A DNA stretch of 30,991 bases from Alysiella sp. (GTDB taxonomy: Bacteria; Pseudomonadota; Gammaproteobacteria; Burkholderiales; Neisseriaceae). Positions within the stretch are counted from its first letter, which is position 1. Every line of letters begins with the position of its first letter. A model generated the notes under the pieces. The model was not told the origin of the DNA, ran no database searches, and saw only the letters and a program-made list of their open reading frames with translations. The DNA lies in the NCBI RefSeq assembly GCF_030525755.1, contig NZ_JAUNEC010000017.1, positions 1 through 30,991 on the forward strand, read 5' to 3'. A program made the position numbers and the translations under genes. This document shows, one piece after another, positions 24,494 to 30,991 of the stretch.

Positions 24494-26404
24494 TTACGCC
24501 AAATTCGCTTTCAATTCATCTTGCAAATGCGCGATAAATTCATCCACGCTCATCGCGCCCAAATCTTCCGCTTTGCGGCGCACGGCAACTTGACCGTTTT
24601 CCTTTTCCTTGTCGCCCAACACGATTTGATACGGATAACGATATTGGCTGTTGTCTCGGATTTTGTAGCCGATTTTTTCATTACGCAAATCGCATTCCAC
24701 ACGGAAACCCGCTTGTTTCAATTTTTCCGTAACTTCAAGGGCATAGTCCGCTTGTTTTTCGGTAATGTTCATTACCACCAACTGCACAGGCGCAAGCCAC
24801 AAGGGGAACGAACCCGCGTGTTCCTCAATCAAAATGCCGATAAAACGCTCCAAAGAACCCAAAATCGCGCGGTGCAACATCACAGGACGTGCCTTGTTGT
24901 TGTCTTCGGTAACGTATTCCGCGTCCAAACGTTCAGGCAGCACAAAATCCAACTGAATCGTGCCACATTGCCACGAACGACCCAAGGCATCTTTAATGTG
25001 GTATTCCACTTTCGGGCCGTAGAACGCGCCTTCACCGGGCAATTCTTCCCACTCAATGCCGCAAGCGGTTAAAGCATCGCGCAAACCTTGTTCGGCTTTG
25101 TCCCAAGTTTCATCGCTGCCTGCACGTTTTTCGGGGCGCAAAGACAATTTCACACTCACATTTTCAAAACCAAATTGCTTGTAGATTTTCATCACAAGTT
25201 GGTTAAATGCTTGTGCTTCTTGGGTAATTTGCGCTTCGGTACAGAAAATGTGCGCGTCATCTTGCACAAAACCGCGCACACGCATCAAGCCATGCAAAGC
25301 ACCGCTCGGCTCATTGCGGTGGCACGAACCAAATTCCGCCAAACGCATGGGCAAATCACGATACGAACGCAAACCGTGATTGAAAATTTGCACATGTCCA
25401 GGGCAGTTCATCGGCTTAACCGCATATTCGCGTTTTTCGGATTGGGTGGTGAACATATTGTCCTTGTAATTTTCCCAATGCCCTGATTTTTCCCAGAAAG
25501 TTTTGTCCAGAATTTGAGGCGTTTTGATTTCTTGATAGCCTGCTGCGGTCAATTCGCGGCGCATGTGCTGCTCAATGATTTGCCACAACGCCCAACCGCG
25601 TGGGTGCCAAAACACCATACCAGGGGCTTCGTCTTGCAAATGGAACAAATTCAACTGTTTACCCAATTTGCGGTGGTCGCGTTTTTCCGCTTCTTCAATG
25701 CGCGTGATGTAGGCTTTCAGCTCATCTTTGTTTGCCCAAGCCGTGCCGTAAATGCGTTGCAACTGCTCGTTGTTGCTGTCGCCACGCCAGTAAGCACCTG
25801 ATAATTTGGTCAATTTAAAATTTTTCAAAAAGCGCGTATTCGGAACGTGGGGGCCGCGACACATGTCCACATATTCCTGATGATAGTACATGCCCATGGC
25901 GGTAACATCGTCTTCCATGTCGTCAATCAGGCGCAATTTGTATTCTTCGCCGCGATTTTTAAAGATTTCAATCACTTCTGCGCGTGGGGTCATTTTTTTG
26001 ATGACATCGTAATCTTGGTTGATGAGCTGTTTCATGCGCTCTTCAATCGCGCTCACATCTTCTGGCGTAAAGGGTTTTTCGGTGGAAATATCGTAATAAA
26101 AACCTTCTTCAATCACAGGACCGATGACCATTTTGGCATTGGGGAACAACTGTTTGACCGCATGACCCACCAAGTGAGCGCAAGAATGGCGAATGATTTC
26201 AACACCTTCTTGGTCTTTTGGCGTGATGATTTGCACGGTTGCGTCTTGGGAAATGGGGTCGCAAGCGTCCACCAACACGCCATTGACTTTGCCCGCAACG
26301 GTGGCTTTTGCCAAACCTGCGCCAATGGATTGCGCGATGTGCATAACGGTAACGGGGGCTTCGTATTGGCGCACGGAGCCGTCTGGTAGGGTGATGTTAA
26401 TCAT
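24494..26404 (-). CDS. thrS: Threonyl-tRNA synthetase
   Basis: Charges tRNA-Thr and edits mischarged serine. The 636-residue protein has an N-terminal TGS domain (1-62), the editing domain with HSCAHLVGHAVKQLF (HxxxH, about 73) and MCRGPHVPNT, and a class II core: MNCPGHVQIF with the zinc Cys (about 333), motif 2 RNEPSGALHGLMRVRGF, VEYHIKD and motif 3 MLHRAILGSLERFIG. The C-terminal anticodon-binding domain starts near 540. AAGGA lies 7 bases before the ATG. Unlike the usual order, infC-rpmI-rplT do not follow; a DUF805 gene and tgt do. Codon use is richer in GC than its neighbours. Confidence 0.97.
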   Translation of the reverse strand: MINITLPDGSVRQYEAPVTVMHIAQSIGAGLAKATVAGKVNGVLVDACDPISQDATVQIITPKDQEGVEIIRHSCAHLVGHAVKQLFPNAKMVIGPVIEEGFYYDISTEKPFTPEDVSAIEERMKQLINQDYDVIKKMTPRAEVIEIFKNRGEEYKLRLIDDMEDDVTAMGMYYHQEYVDMCRGPHVPNTRFLKNFKLTKLSGAYWRGDSNNEQLQRIYGTAWANKDELKAYITRIEEAEKRDHRKLGKQLNLFHLQDEAPGMVFWHPRGWALWQIIEQHMRRELTAAGYQEIKTPQILDKTFWEKSGHWENYKDNMFTTQSEKREYAVKPMNCPGHVQIFNHGLRSYRDLPMRLAEFGSCHRNEPSGALHGLMRVRGFVQDDAHIFCTEAQITQEAQAFNQLVMKIYKQFGFENVSVKLSLRPEKRAGSDETWDKAEQGLRDALTACGIEWEELPGEGAFYGPKVEYHIKDALGRSWQCGTIQLDFVLPERLDAEYVTEDNNKARPVMLHRAILGSLERFIGILIEEHAGSFPLWLAPVQLVVMNITEKQADYALEVTEKLKQAGFRVECDLRNEKIGYKIRDNSQYRYPYQIVLGDKEKENGQVAVRRKAEDLGAMSVDEFIAHLQDELKANLA

Positions 26405-26438
26405 GTTAATTCCTTGAATGATATTGAAAATTTAAATA

Positions 26439-26483
26439 AGGCAGCCTGCTTTGCCCACCGCTCGGTGTTCAGGCTGCCTGAAA
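26439..26483. repeat. DUS hairpin element, copy 2 (upstream of thrS)
   Basis: Second copy of the 45-base DUS hairpin found at 24442-24486, in the same orientation, 42/45 identical. Here the inner stem CACCGCTCGGTG is perfect, while the first DUS half is spoiled (CCTGCT). It sits in the leader region of thrS. Confidence 0.7.
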
Positions 26484-26580
26484 TGCGAAAATGACATAAA
26501 TTATAGGGAAAATAAGGTTTTTTTTCAAGGAAATGCTGTTTCAGGCAGCCTGAAAAATACCCATATTGGAATGCAAGAAT

Positions 26581-26629
26581 CTGCTCTTCAGGTAGCCCAT
26601 TGTCGCATTATAGGCTACCTGAAGAGCAG
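26581..26629. terminator. Inverted repeat of Eikenella-type DUS
   Basis: Perfect 17-base arms CTGCTCTTCAGGTAGCC (26581-26597) and its complement (26613-26629), carrying the AGGCTACCTGAA dialect rather than the simDUS used elsewhere. It lies just past the stop of the membrane-protein gene at 26634; the plus-strand side is followed by GTTTTTAATT. A probable terminator. Confidence 0.7.
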
Positions 26630-26633
26630 GTTT

Positions 26634-27350
26634 TTAATTCGCCATTTTCACCATATGAATGCGGTAATGTTGCTGATTTTCACGGTTAAAAAATAAAAAC
26701 TCACGATTATTGCGTATGGCTTCGCCCATGATGTAGCCTTTTTCGCCATTGGTTGCCAGAATGTAGTATTTTTTGCCTTGAATTTCAATGTAATCATATG
26801 TTTGTCGCAAATCGGAACGCCAATAGCCGATACACAAAGACAAAATGCTGAAATACAGAAAAATGAACATGACAAATAACACAAAACCTTGTCCCAACAA
26901 TAATTTGCGGAAATCTAACTGTAAATCGGTATTGTTCCATTTGCGATGAAACAAAATCACGCACAATAGCAATAAACCTAAATAGACCCATGAAACATAA
27001 AGCGGAATTTTGCCGATAAACAAATAAAATGACAGCATTACAGGTGCGTTGAATACCGAAACCAAAATCAATACGCGTAAATAACCCAAATGTTCAAAAC
27101 GGTTGCTTTTGGCAATTTTCTTTAATAAATAATAACCTAGAACATAACTGAGCAATAAAATCAAAGAACTGCCCAGCACCCAAGCCAGAGTTCGGGCAAT
27201 CAAACCGTTGCCGATATCAACGTGCCACCACGGCAAACCGTGATACCATGCCTGTCCCCAAATATAGCAATAAGCGGTTGAAAATGCAGTTAAAGTAAGA
27301 AATCCGATAGAGAGAGAAGAATTGATAAATTTGTCAATAGTACTGCTCAT
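26634..27350 (-). CDS. Unknown four- to five-helix membrane protein
   Basis: A 238-residue protein I do not recognise. It has hydrophobic segments near residues 15-35, 50-75, 90-115, 118-135 and 155-185, with a motif AWYHGLPWWHVDIGNGLIARTL between the first two. A cytoplasmic or periplasmic C-terminal domain of about 55 residues follows (YDYIEIQGKKYYILATNGEKGYIMGE), resembling a small beta-rich sensor or cap. I chose MSSTIDKFINSS (27350) because the decayed paralogue at 28962-29621 starts at the same point. It is AT-rich and ends beside an Eikenella-type DUS hairpin, suggesting transfer. No function is assigned. Confidence 0.75.
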   Translation of the reverse strand: MSSTIDKFINSSLSIGFLTLTAFSTAYCYIWGQAWYHGLPWWHVDIGNGLIARTLAWVLGSSLILLLSYVLGYYLLKKIAKSNRFEHLGYLRVLILVSVFNAPVMLSFYLFIGKIPLYVSWVYLGLLLLCVILFHRKWNNTDLQLDFRKLLLGQGFVLFVMFIFLYFSILSLCIGYWRSDLRQTYDYIEIQGKKYYILATNGEKGYIMGEAIRNNREFLFFNRENQQHYRIHMVKMAN

Positions 27351-27817
27351 AACACAAAAATTATTCAATATCCTGATTTGAAAAGATAAATTATAGTCCT
27401 GTTTTAAAGACATGAAAACCTTTCTCATCTTATTCTTCAGGTAGCCTTTCGGTATGTGGCAATGTTGCCGATGGCGTGTATTCTGTCGTGGCGAAGGCAG
27501 CTTGCTTTTTTAAAAAATAAACCAAATGAAGTCAAAATTGAGCGGATACTTTATTTCATTCGGTGTTTGAATGTTTTCAGGCAGCCTGAAAATACTTTTT
27601 AAAACAAAACCGATTGGGTTTTAGAACCTGTGTTCGCAAGAATTGGCGATAAAAGCAAGCCATTAAGATTATGAATACGGCTTCTTAAATGTTTTTAAAT
27701 TAAATTTTTAAAAAGAGTCAGTCGTGAAGGCAAACCGTTTTTTGCCCTATAGCGTAAGGCAGCCTGAAAGAAAATAAATACCGTAAAATGCGTTTTTTCA
27801 CAAAAAATACACAAAAT
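27351..27817. other. Divergent intergenic region, membrane protein / mutY
   Basis: About 470 bases without a supported gene. It holds an Eikenella-type DUS (27436-27447, TTCAGGTAGCCT), a simDUS/kingDUS overlap TTTTCAGGCAGCCTGAAAA near 27576-27594, and a kingDUS near 27760. Nothing else was recognised. An in-frame ATG at 27788 could extend mutY by ten residues. Confidence 0.4.
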
Positions 27818-28849
27818 ATGACACAAACCCACCCAACTTTCGCAGAAAAACTCATCGCATGGCAAAAGCAGCACGGTCGGCACAATCTCGCATGGCAAGT
27901 GTCCGACCCATACCAAATTTGGCTGTCTGAAATCATGTTGCAACAAACGCAAGTGGTTACCGTATCAGAATATTTTCCGCGATTTATTGAAAAATTCCCC
28001 ACAGTACAAGATTTGGCGAATGCCGAACAAGATGAAGTTTTGGCATTGTGGCAAGGCTTGGGCTATTACAGTCGGGCGCGGAATTTGCATTTTGCCGCGC
28101 AACAAATTTGCCACGATTTTGGCGGTGTTTTCCCCGAAAATCGCGAAAGTTTGCAGCAATTAAAAGGCGTTGGACGCAGTACGGCTGCCGCCATTGCCGC
28201 GTTCGCATTCGGCAAACGCGAAACGATTTTGGACGGCAATGTCAAACGCATTTTGTGTCGCATTTTCGCTTTGGACGGCGAAGGCAAAGCCTTTGAAAAC
28301 CAACTTTGGGATTTTGCCGAAATTTTGCTGCCTGAAAACAGCAGCGAAATGTCCGCTTACACGCAAGGCTTGATGGATTTGGGCGCAACCGTGTGCCAGC
28401 GCAAACCGAATTGCGCAATTTGCCCCATGGCAGACATTTGCCAAGCCAAACAGCAAGACCGCATAGCCGAATTGCCACGCAAAAAATCGGTTAAAGTGCA
28501 AGAGATGACGCTGTATTGGCTGATTTTGCGCGACAAAAATCGCATTTTCCTGCAAAAACGCCCCCAAAAAGGCATTTGGGCGGGCTTGTATTGCGTACCG
28601 TGTTTTGAAAATGGCGCGGATTTCCACAATTATTTGCGCGACAAACAAATGGATTTTGATGATTTGCACGAATGTGCCACCATATCCCACCGTTTAACAC
28701 ACCGTGTTTTGGAAATCATTCCCTATGAATGTGACTGCAAAAATGCCGCCTTTTCGGCAAATTTCAACGAAAATGACGGCATTTGGGTGGATTTGACGGA
28801 TTTGCCGCAATATGGTTTGCCTAAACCTTTGCAGCAATATTTGGCGTAA
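27818..28849 (+). CDS. mutY: Adenine DNA glycosylase MutY
   Basis: Removes adenine mispaired with 8-oxoguanine. The 343-residue protein has the catalytic Glu38 in SEIMLQQTQV, the helix-hairpin-helix LKGVGRSTAAAIAAF, the catalytic Asp (about 139) in LDGNVKRIL, the [4Fe-4S] cysteines 193, 199, 202 and 208, and a C-terminal Nudix-like domain (RIFLQKRPQKGIWAGLY) that reads 8-oxoG. The cluster spacing is C-x5-C-x2-C-x5-C, one residue shorter than the usual first interval of six. Start: MTQTHPTF at 27818 is preferred, though 27788 is possible and neither has a good ribosome-binding site. It lies between an intact and a broken copy of a membrane-protein gene. Confidence 0.94.
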   Translation: MTQTHPTFAEKLIAWQKQHGRHNLAWQVSDPYQIWLSEIMLQQTQVVTVSEYFPRFIEKFPTVQDLANAEQDEVLALWQGLGYYSRARNLHFAAQQICHDFGGVFPENRESLQQLKGVGRSTAAAIAAFAFGKRETILDGNVKRILCRIFALDGEGKAFENQLWDFAEILLPENSSEMSAYTQGLMDLGATVCQRKPNCAICPMADICQAKQQDRIAELPRKKSVKVQEMTLYWLILRDKNRIFLQKRPQKGIWAGLYCVPCFENGADFHNYLRDKQMDFDDLHECATISHRLTHRVLEIIPYECDCKNAAFSANFNENDGIWVDLTDLPQYGLPKPLQQYLA

Positions 28850-28876
28850 AAACAAGGAAATTTATGGTGAAACGTG

Positions 28877-28911
28877 TTCAGGTAGCTGAAAATCATTTTT
28901 GGCTACCTGAA
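28877..28911 (+). terminator. Eikenella-type DUS inverted repeat after mutY
   Basis: TTCAGGTAGC (28877-28886) and GCTACCTGAA (28902-28911), extended inward by an AAAAT/ATTTT stem with single bulges. The left DUS has lost one base. It lies about 28 bases after the mutY stop and is the probable terminator. Confidence 0.65.
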
Positions 28912-28961
28912 ATTTAATTTATTTTTCTAATTACATAAATTTGATAATATTTTTTATTTTA

Positions 28962-29621
28962 TTAATTAGGAAGCAGGAAATTCAGATTGTCTTTGGTTAG
29001 TTCGCCTAAGATGTAATTTTTATTGCCATTAGTGGTCAAAATATAATATTTTTGACATTGATTCCAATGTAATCATAGATTTAACGTAATTCGGAGCACA
29101 AATAACCAATGCTTAATGACAGCAAACAAAAATACATAAAAATGAATAAGGCGAAAAACATAAAACGTTCACCACGAAACATTTTGTGAAAATCCAGTTG
29201 AAAATTGGTATTGTTCCAATCTCTGTGAAACAATGCAGTACAAATCAATAAAACCATCAGATAAATCAAGAATAAATAAACGAGAATTTTGCCAATAAGC
29301 AGGTAAAATGTCAGCAAAACTGACATACTGAATACAGAAACCAAAGTTAAAATCCGAACATGACCGAAATGATGTTGATTTTTGGGGGATTCTTAAGAAA
29401 TGATAAGCAGATGAATAGCTTAAAAATAAAATCAGTGAGCAACCAAATACATACGCTAAACTTCGTGCCATGATGCTGTTGCCAATTTTAATATGTCATC
29501 ATGGAAAACTGTGAAACAAGGTTTGTCTACAGTAATAGAATTAAGTCATTGAAAATGCAGTTAAAGTAAGAAATGAGAGTGCAAATGATGAGTTAATCAG
29601 TTTGTCTATGGTCTGGCTCAT
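28962..29621 (-). pseudogene. Decayed paralogue of the membrane protein at 26634-27350
   Basis: Reading the minus strand from the ATG at 29621 gives MSQTIDKLINSSFALSFLTL, clearly like MSSTIDKFINSSLSIGFLTL of the intact gene. Similarity then runs the whole length: ARSLAYVFGCSLILFLSY, HFGHVRILTLVSVFS, LFHRDWNNTNFQLDFHKM, LSLSIGYLCSELR, IYDYIGI and YYILTTNGNKNYILGE. It is broken by a stop early on (FSMT-stop), two adjacent TGA codons where the intact gene has WW, a TAA replacing the Gln of LRQTYDY, and at least two frameshifts (near 29385-29400 and 29045-29060). It cannot make the protein. Its last codon matches a TAA at 28962. It supports an old duplication around mutY. Confidence 0.85.
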
Positions 29622-29716
29622 AATATTGAAAAAACGATAAATTGTTTGAATCATAAAGTCTTAATTATAGATTGATTTAAATGGGTATTAAAATCCCCAA
29701 ATATTGTTTTATGGTA

Positions 29717-29733
29717 TTTCAGGCAGCCTGAAA
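29717..29733. repeat. Overlapping simDUS/kingDUS upstream of radA
   Basis: TTTCAGGCAGCCTGAAA reads as a simDUS on the minus strand and a kingDUS on the plus strand. It lies 27 bases before the radA start, between it and the pseudogene. Confidence 0.7.
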
Positions 29734-29759
29734 CCCATTTTATTCAAGGAAAAAACAGC

Positions 29760-30991
29760 ATGGCAAAAGCCCCCAAAACCGTCTATCAATGCACCGAATG
29801 CGGCGGCACATCGCCCAAATGGGTTGGCAAATGCCCCCATTGTGGCGAATGGAACACATTCCAAGAAAACATCGCTGCCCCCGAACCGAAAAACGCCCGT
29901 TTCCAATCGTGGGCAGCCGAAACCACCCAAGTGCAAAAATTAGCCGAAGTAACCGCCACCGAAGTGCCACGCACCGCCACAGGCATGGGCGAGCTTGACC
30001 GTGTTTTGGGTGGCGGTTTGGTAGATGGCGCAGTGATTTTATTGGGTGGCGACCCGGGTATCGGCAAATCCACCCTGCTCTTGCAAACCATTGCTTTAAT
30101 GGCAAAAACACGCCAAGTTTTGTACGTTTCAGGCGAAGAATCCGCCCAACAAGTCGCCCTACGCGCCCAACGTTTGGGTTTGAATGCCGATGGCGTGAAT
30201 TTGCTTGCCGAAATCCGTTTGGAAGCGATTCAGGCAGCCTTAAAACAACACGCCCCCCATGTTGTCGTGATTGACTCCATTCAAACCATGTATTCCGACC
30301 AAATCACGTCCGCCCCAGGTTCGGTGTCGCAAGTGCGCGAATGTGCCGCCCAGCTCACGCGCATTGCCAAACAAATGGGCATCGCCATGATTTTTGTCGG
30401 ACACGTTACCAAAGATGGTGCAATCGCAGGTCCGCGCGTGTTGGAGCATATGGTGGACACCGTTTTGTATTTTGAAGGCGACACCCATTCCAACCACCGC
30501 ATGATACGCGCCATCAAAAACCGCTTTGGCGCGGCAAACGAATTGGGCGTGTTCGCCATGACCGAAACGGGTTTGAAAGGCGTATCCAATCCGTCCGCGA
30601 TTTTTTTAGCGAGTTATCGGGACGATGTGGCAGGCTCATGCGTATTGGTAACACAAGAAGGCACAAGACCATTATTGGTTGAAATACAATCACTTGTAGA
30701 TGATGCGCACGGTTTCACCCCCAAAAGATTAACCGTGGGTTTGGAACAAAACCGCTTGGCGATGTTGCTGGCGGTGCTGAACCGACACGCAGGCATCGCC
30801 TGTTTTGACCAAGACGTGTTTTTGAACGCGGTGGGTGGCGTGAAAATTGGCGAACCTGCCGCAGATTTGGCGGCGGTGTTGGCGATGGTTTCCAGTTTCC
30901 GCAACAAGCCATTGCCCGAAAAAATGGTGGCGTTTGGCGAGATTGGTTTGAGTGGCGAAATCCGCCCCGTGCCACGCGGACAAGAACGCCT
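29760..30991 (+). CDS. radA: DNA repair protein RadA (3' end cut off)
   Basis: RadA (Sms) is a RecA-like ATPase and helicase that processes recombination intermediates; in other naturally competent bacteria it drives branch extension during transformation. The frame runs open from the ATG at 29760 (AAGGA 9 bases upstream) to the window end, 410 codons of about 460. Visible are the zinc finger C11-x2-C14 and C25-x2-C28, Walker A GGDPGIGKST (about 96), the VVVIDSIQTM Walker B, the RadA signature KNRFG (about 253), and the start of the Lon-like C-terminal domain (GGVKIGEPAADLA). The frame was translated directly from the sequence. Codon use is GC-rich except for a distinct AT-rich patch near 30640-30735. 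Confidence 0.96.
   Translation, partial: MAKAPKTVYQCTECGGTSPKWVGKCPHCGEWNTFQENIAAPEPKNARFQSWAAETTQVQKLAEVTATEVPRTATGMGELDRVLGGGLVDGAVILLGGDPGIGKSTLLLQTIALMAKTRQVLYVSGEESAQQVALRAQRLGLNADGVNLLAEIRLEAIQAALKQHAPHVVVIDSIQTMYSDQITSAPGSVSQVRECAAQLTRIAKQMGIAMIFVGHVTKDGAIAGPRVLEHMVDTVLYFEGDTHSNHRMIRAIKNRFGAANELGVFAMTETGLKGVSNPSAIFLASYRDDVAGSCVLVTQEGTRPLLVEIQSLVDDAHGFTPKRLTVGLEQNRLAMLLAVLNRHAGIACFDQDVFLNAVGGVKIGEPAADLAAVLAMVSSFRNKPLPEKMVAFGEIGLSGEIRPVPRGQER

Noticed and set aside
29081..29471. Two separate small membrane proteins in this stretch
   Set aside because: Both are fragments of one gene in two frames; together they align to the intact paralogue, so they are one pseudogene.
29704..29998. Plus- and minus-strand open frames inside the radA start
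   Set aside because: They are out of frame with the RadA zinc finger and Walker motifs, which define the true gene.

Overview
The window is chromosomal DNA from a member of the family Neisseriaceae. The best sign is the DNA uptake sequence (DUS). The 12-mer AGGCTGCCTGAA and its complement TTCAGGCAGCCT recur in and between genes from end to end. This is the dialect described for Simonsiella (simDUS); the overlapping AGGCAGCCTGAA (kingDUS) arises wherever two DUS halves abut. The proteins (Hfq with an inserted residue, RecB, FtsK, PilE-like pilins, lactate permease) are also Neisseria-like. A Simonsiella, Alysiella or Kingella relative is most likely; the species cannot be fixed from sequence reading alone.

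Layout. 1-7026: a partial Nudix hydrolase (+), then ftsK and recB on the minus strand. 7202-10827 (+): mrp, an rsmB-type rRNA methyltransferase, a MITE-like element with terminal inverted repeats, and a RarD-type transporter. 10891-15671 (-): a 4.5S SRP RNA gene with its own promoter and terminator, rsuA overlapping ygfA, hfq, a small hypothetical gene, and ilvI-ilvH. 16114-17816 (+): two tandem type IV minor pilin genes, the second resembling the DUS receptor ComP, then purN. 18145-19902 (-): L-lactate permease. 20298-22697 (+): a RhlE-type DEAD-box helicase and a Sel1-like membrane-anchored protein. 22719-26404 (-): tgt, a DUF805 protein and thrS. 26581-29621: a block carrying a second DUS dialect (AGGCTACCTGAA, the Eikenella type), with an unknown membrane protein, mutY (+) and a decayed paralogue of the membrane protein. 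29760-end: radA (+), cut by the window edge.

Most genes are housekeeping: genome maintenance (recB, ftsK, mutY, radA), RNA modification and translation (rsmB, rsuA, tgt, thrS, hfq, 4.5S RNA), folate/purine metabolism (ygfA, purN), branched-chain amino acids (ilvIH) and lactate uptake. Natural transformation links several features: DUS all over, a ComP-like pilin, DUS inverted repeats acting as probable terminators, and mosaic patches that look imported. I found no prophage, insertion sequence with a transposase, CRISPR array, tRNA or rRNA, and no convincing new defence or biosynthetic system. The most interesting items are the Eikenella-dialect block with its pseudogene, the MITE-like element, the ComP candidate, and the way DUS are read in frame as recurring short peptides.
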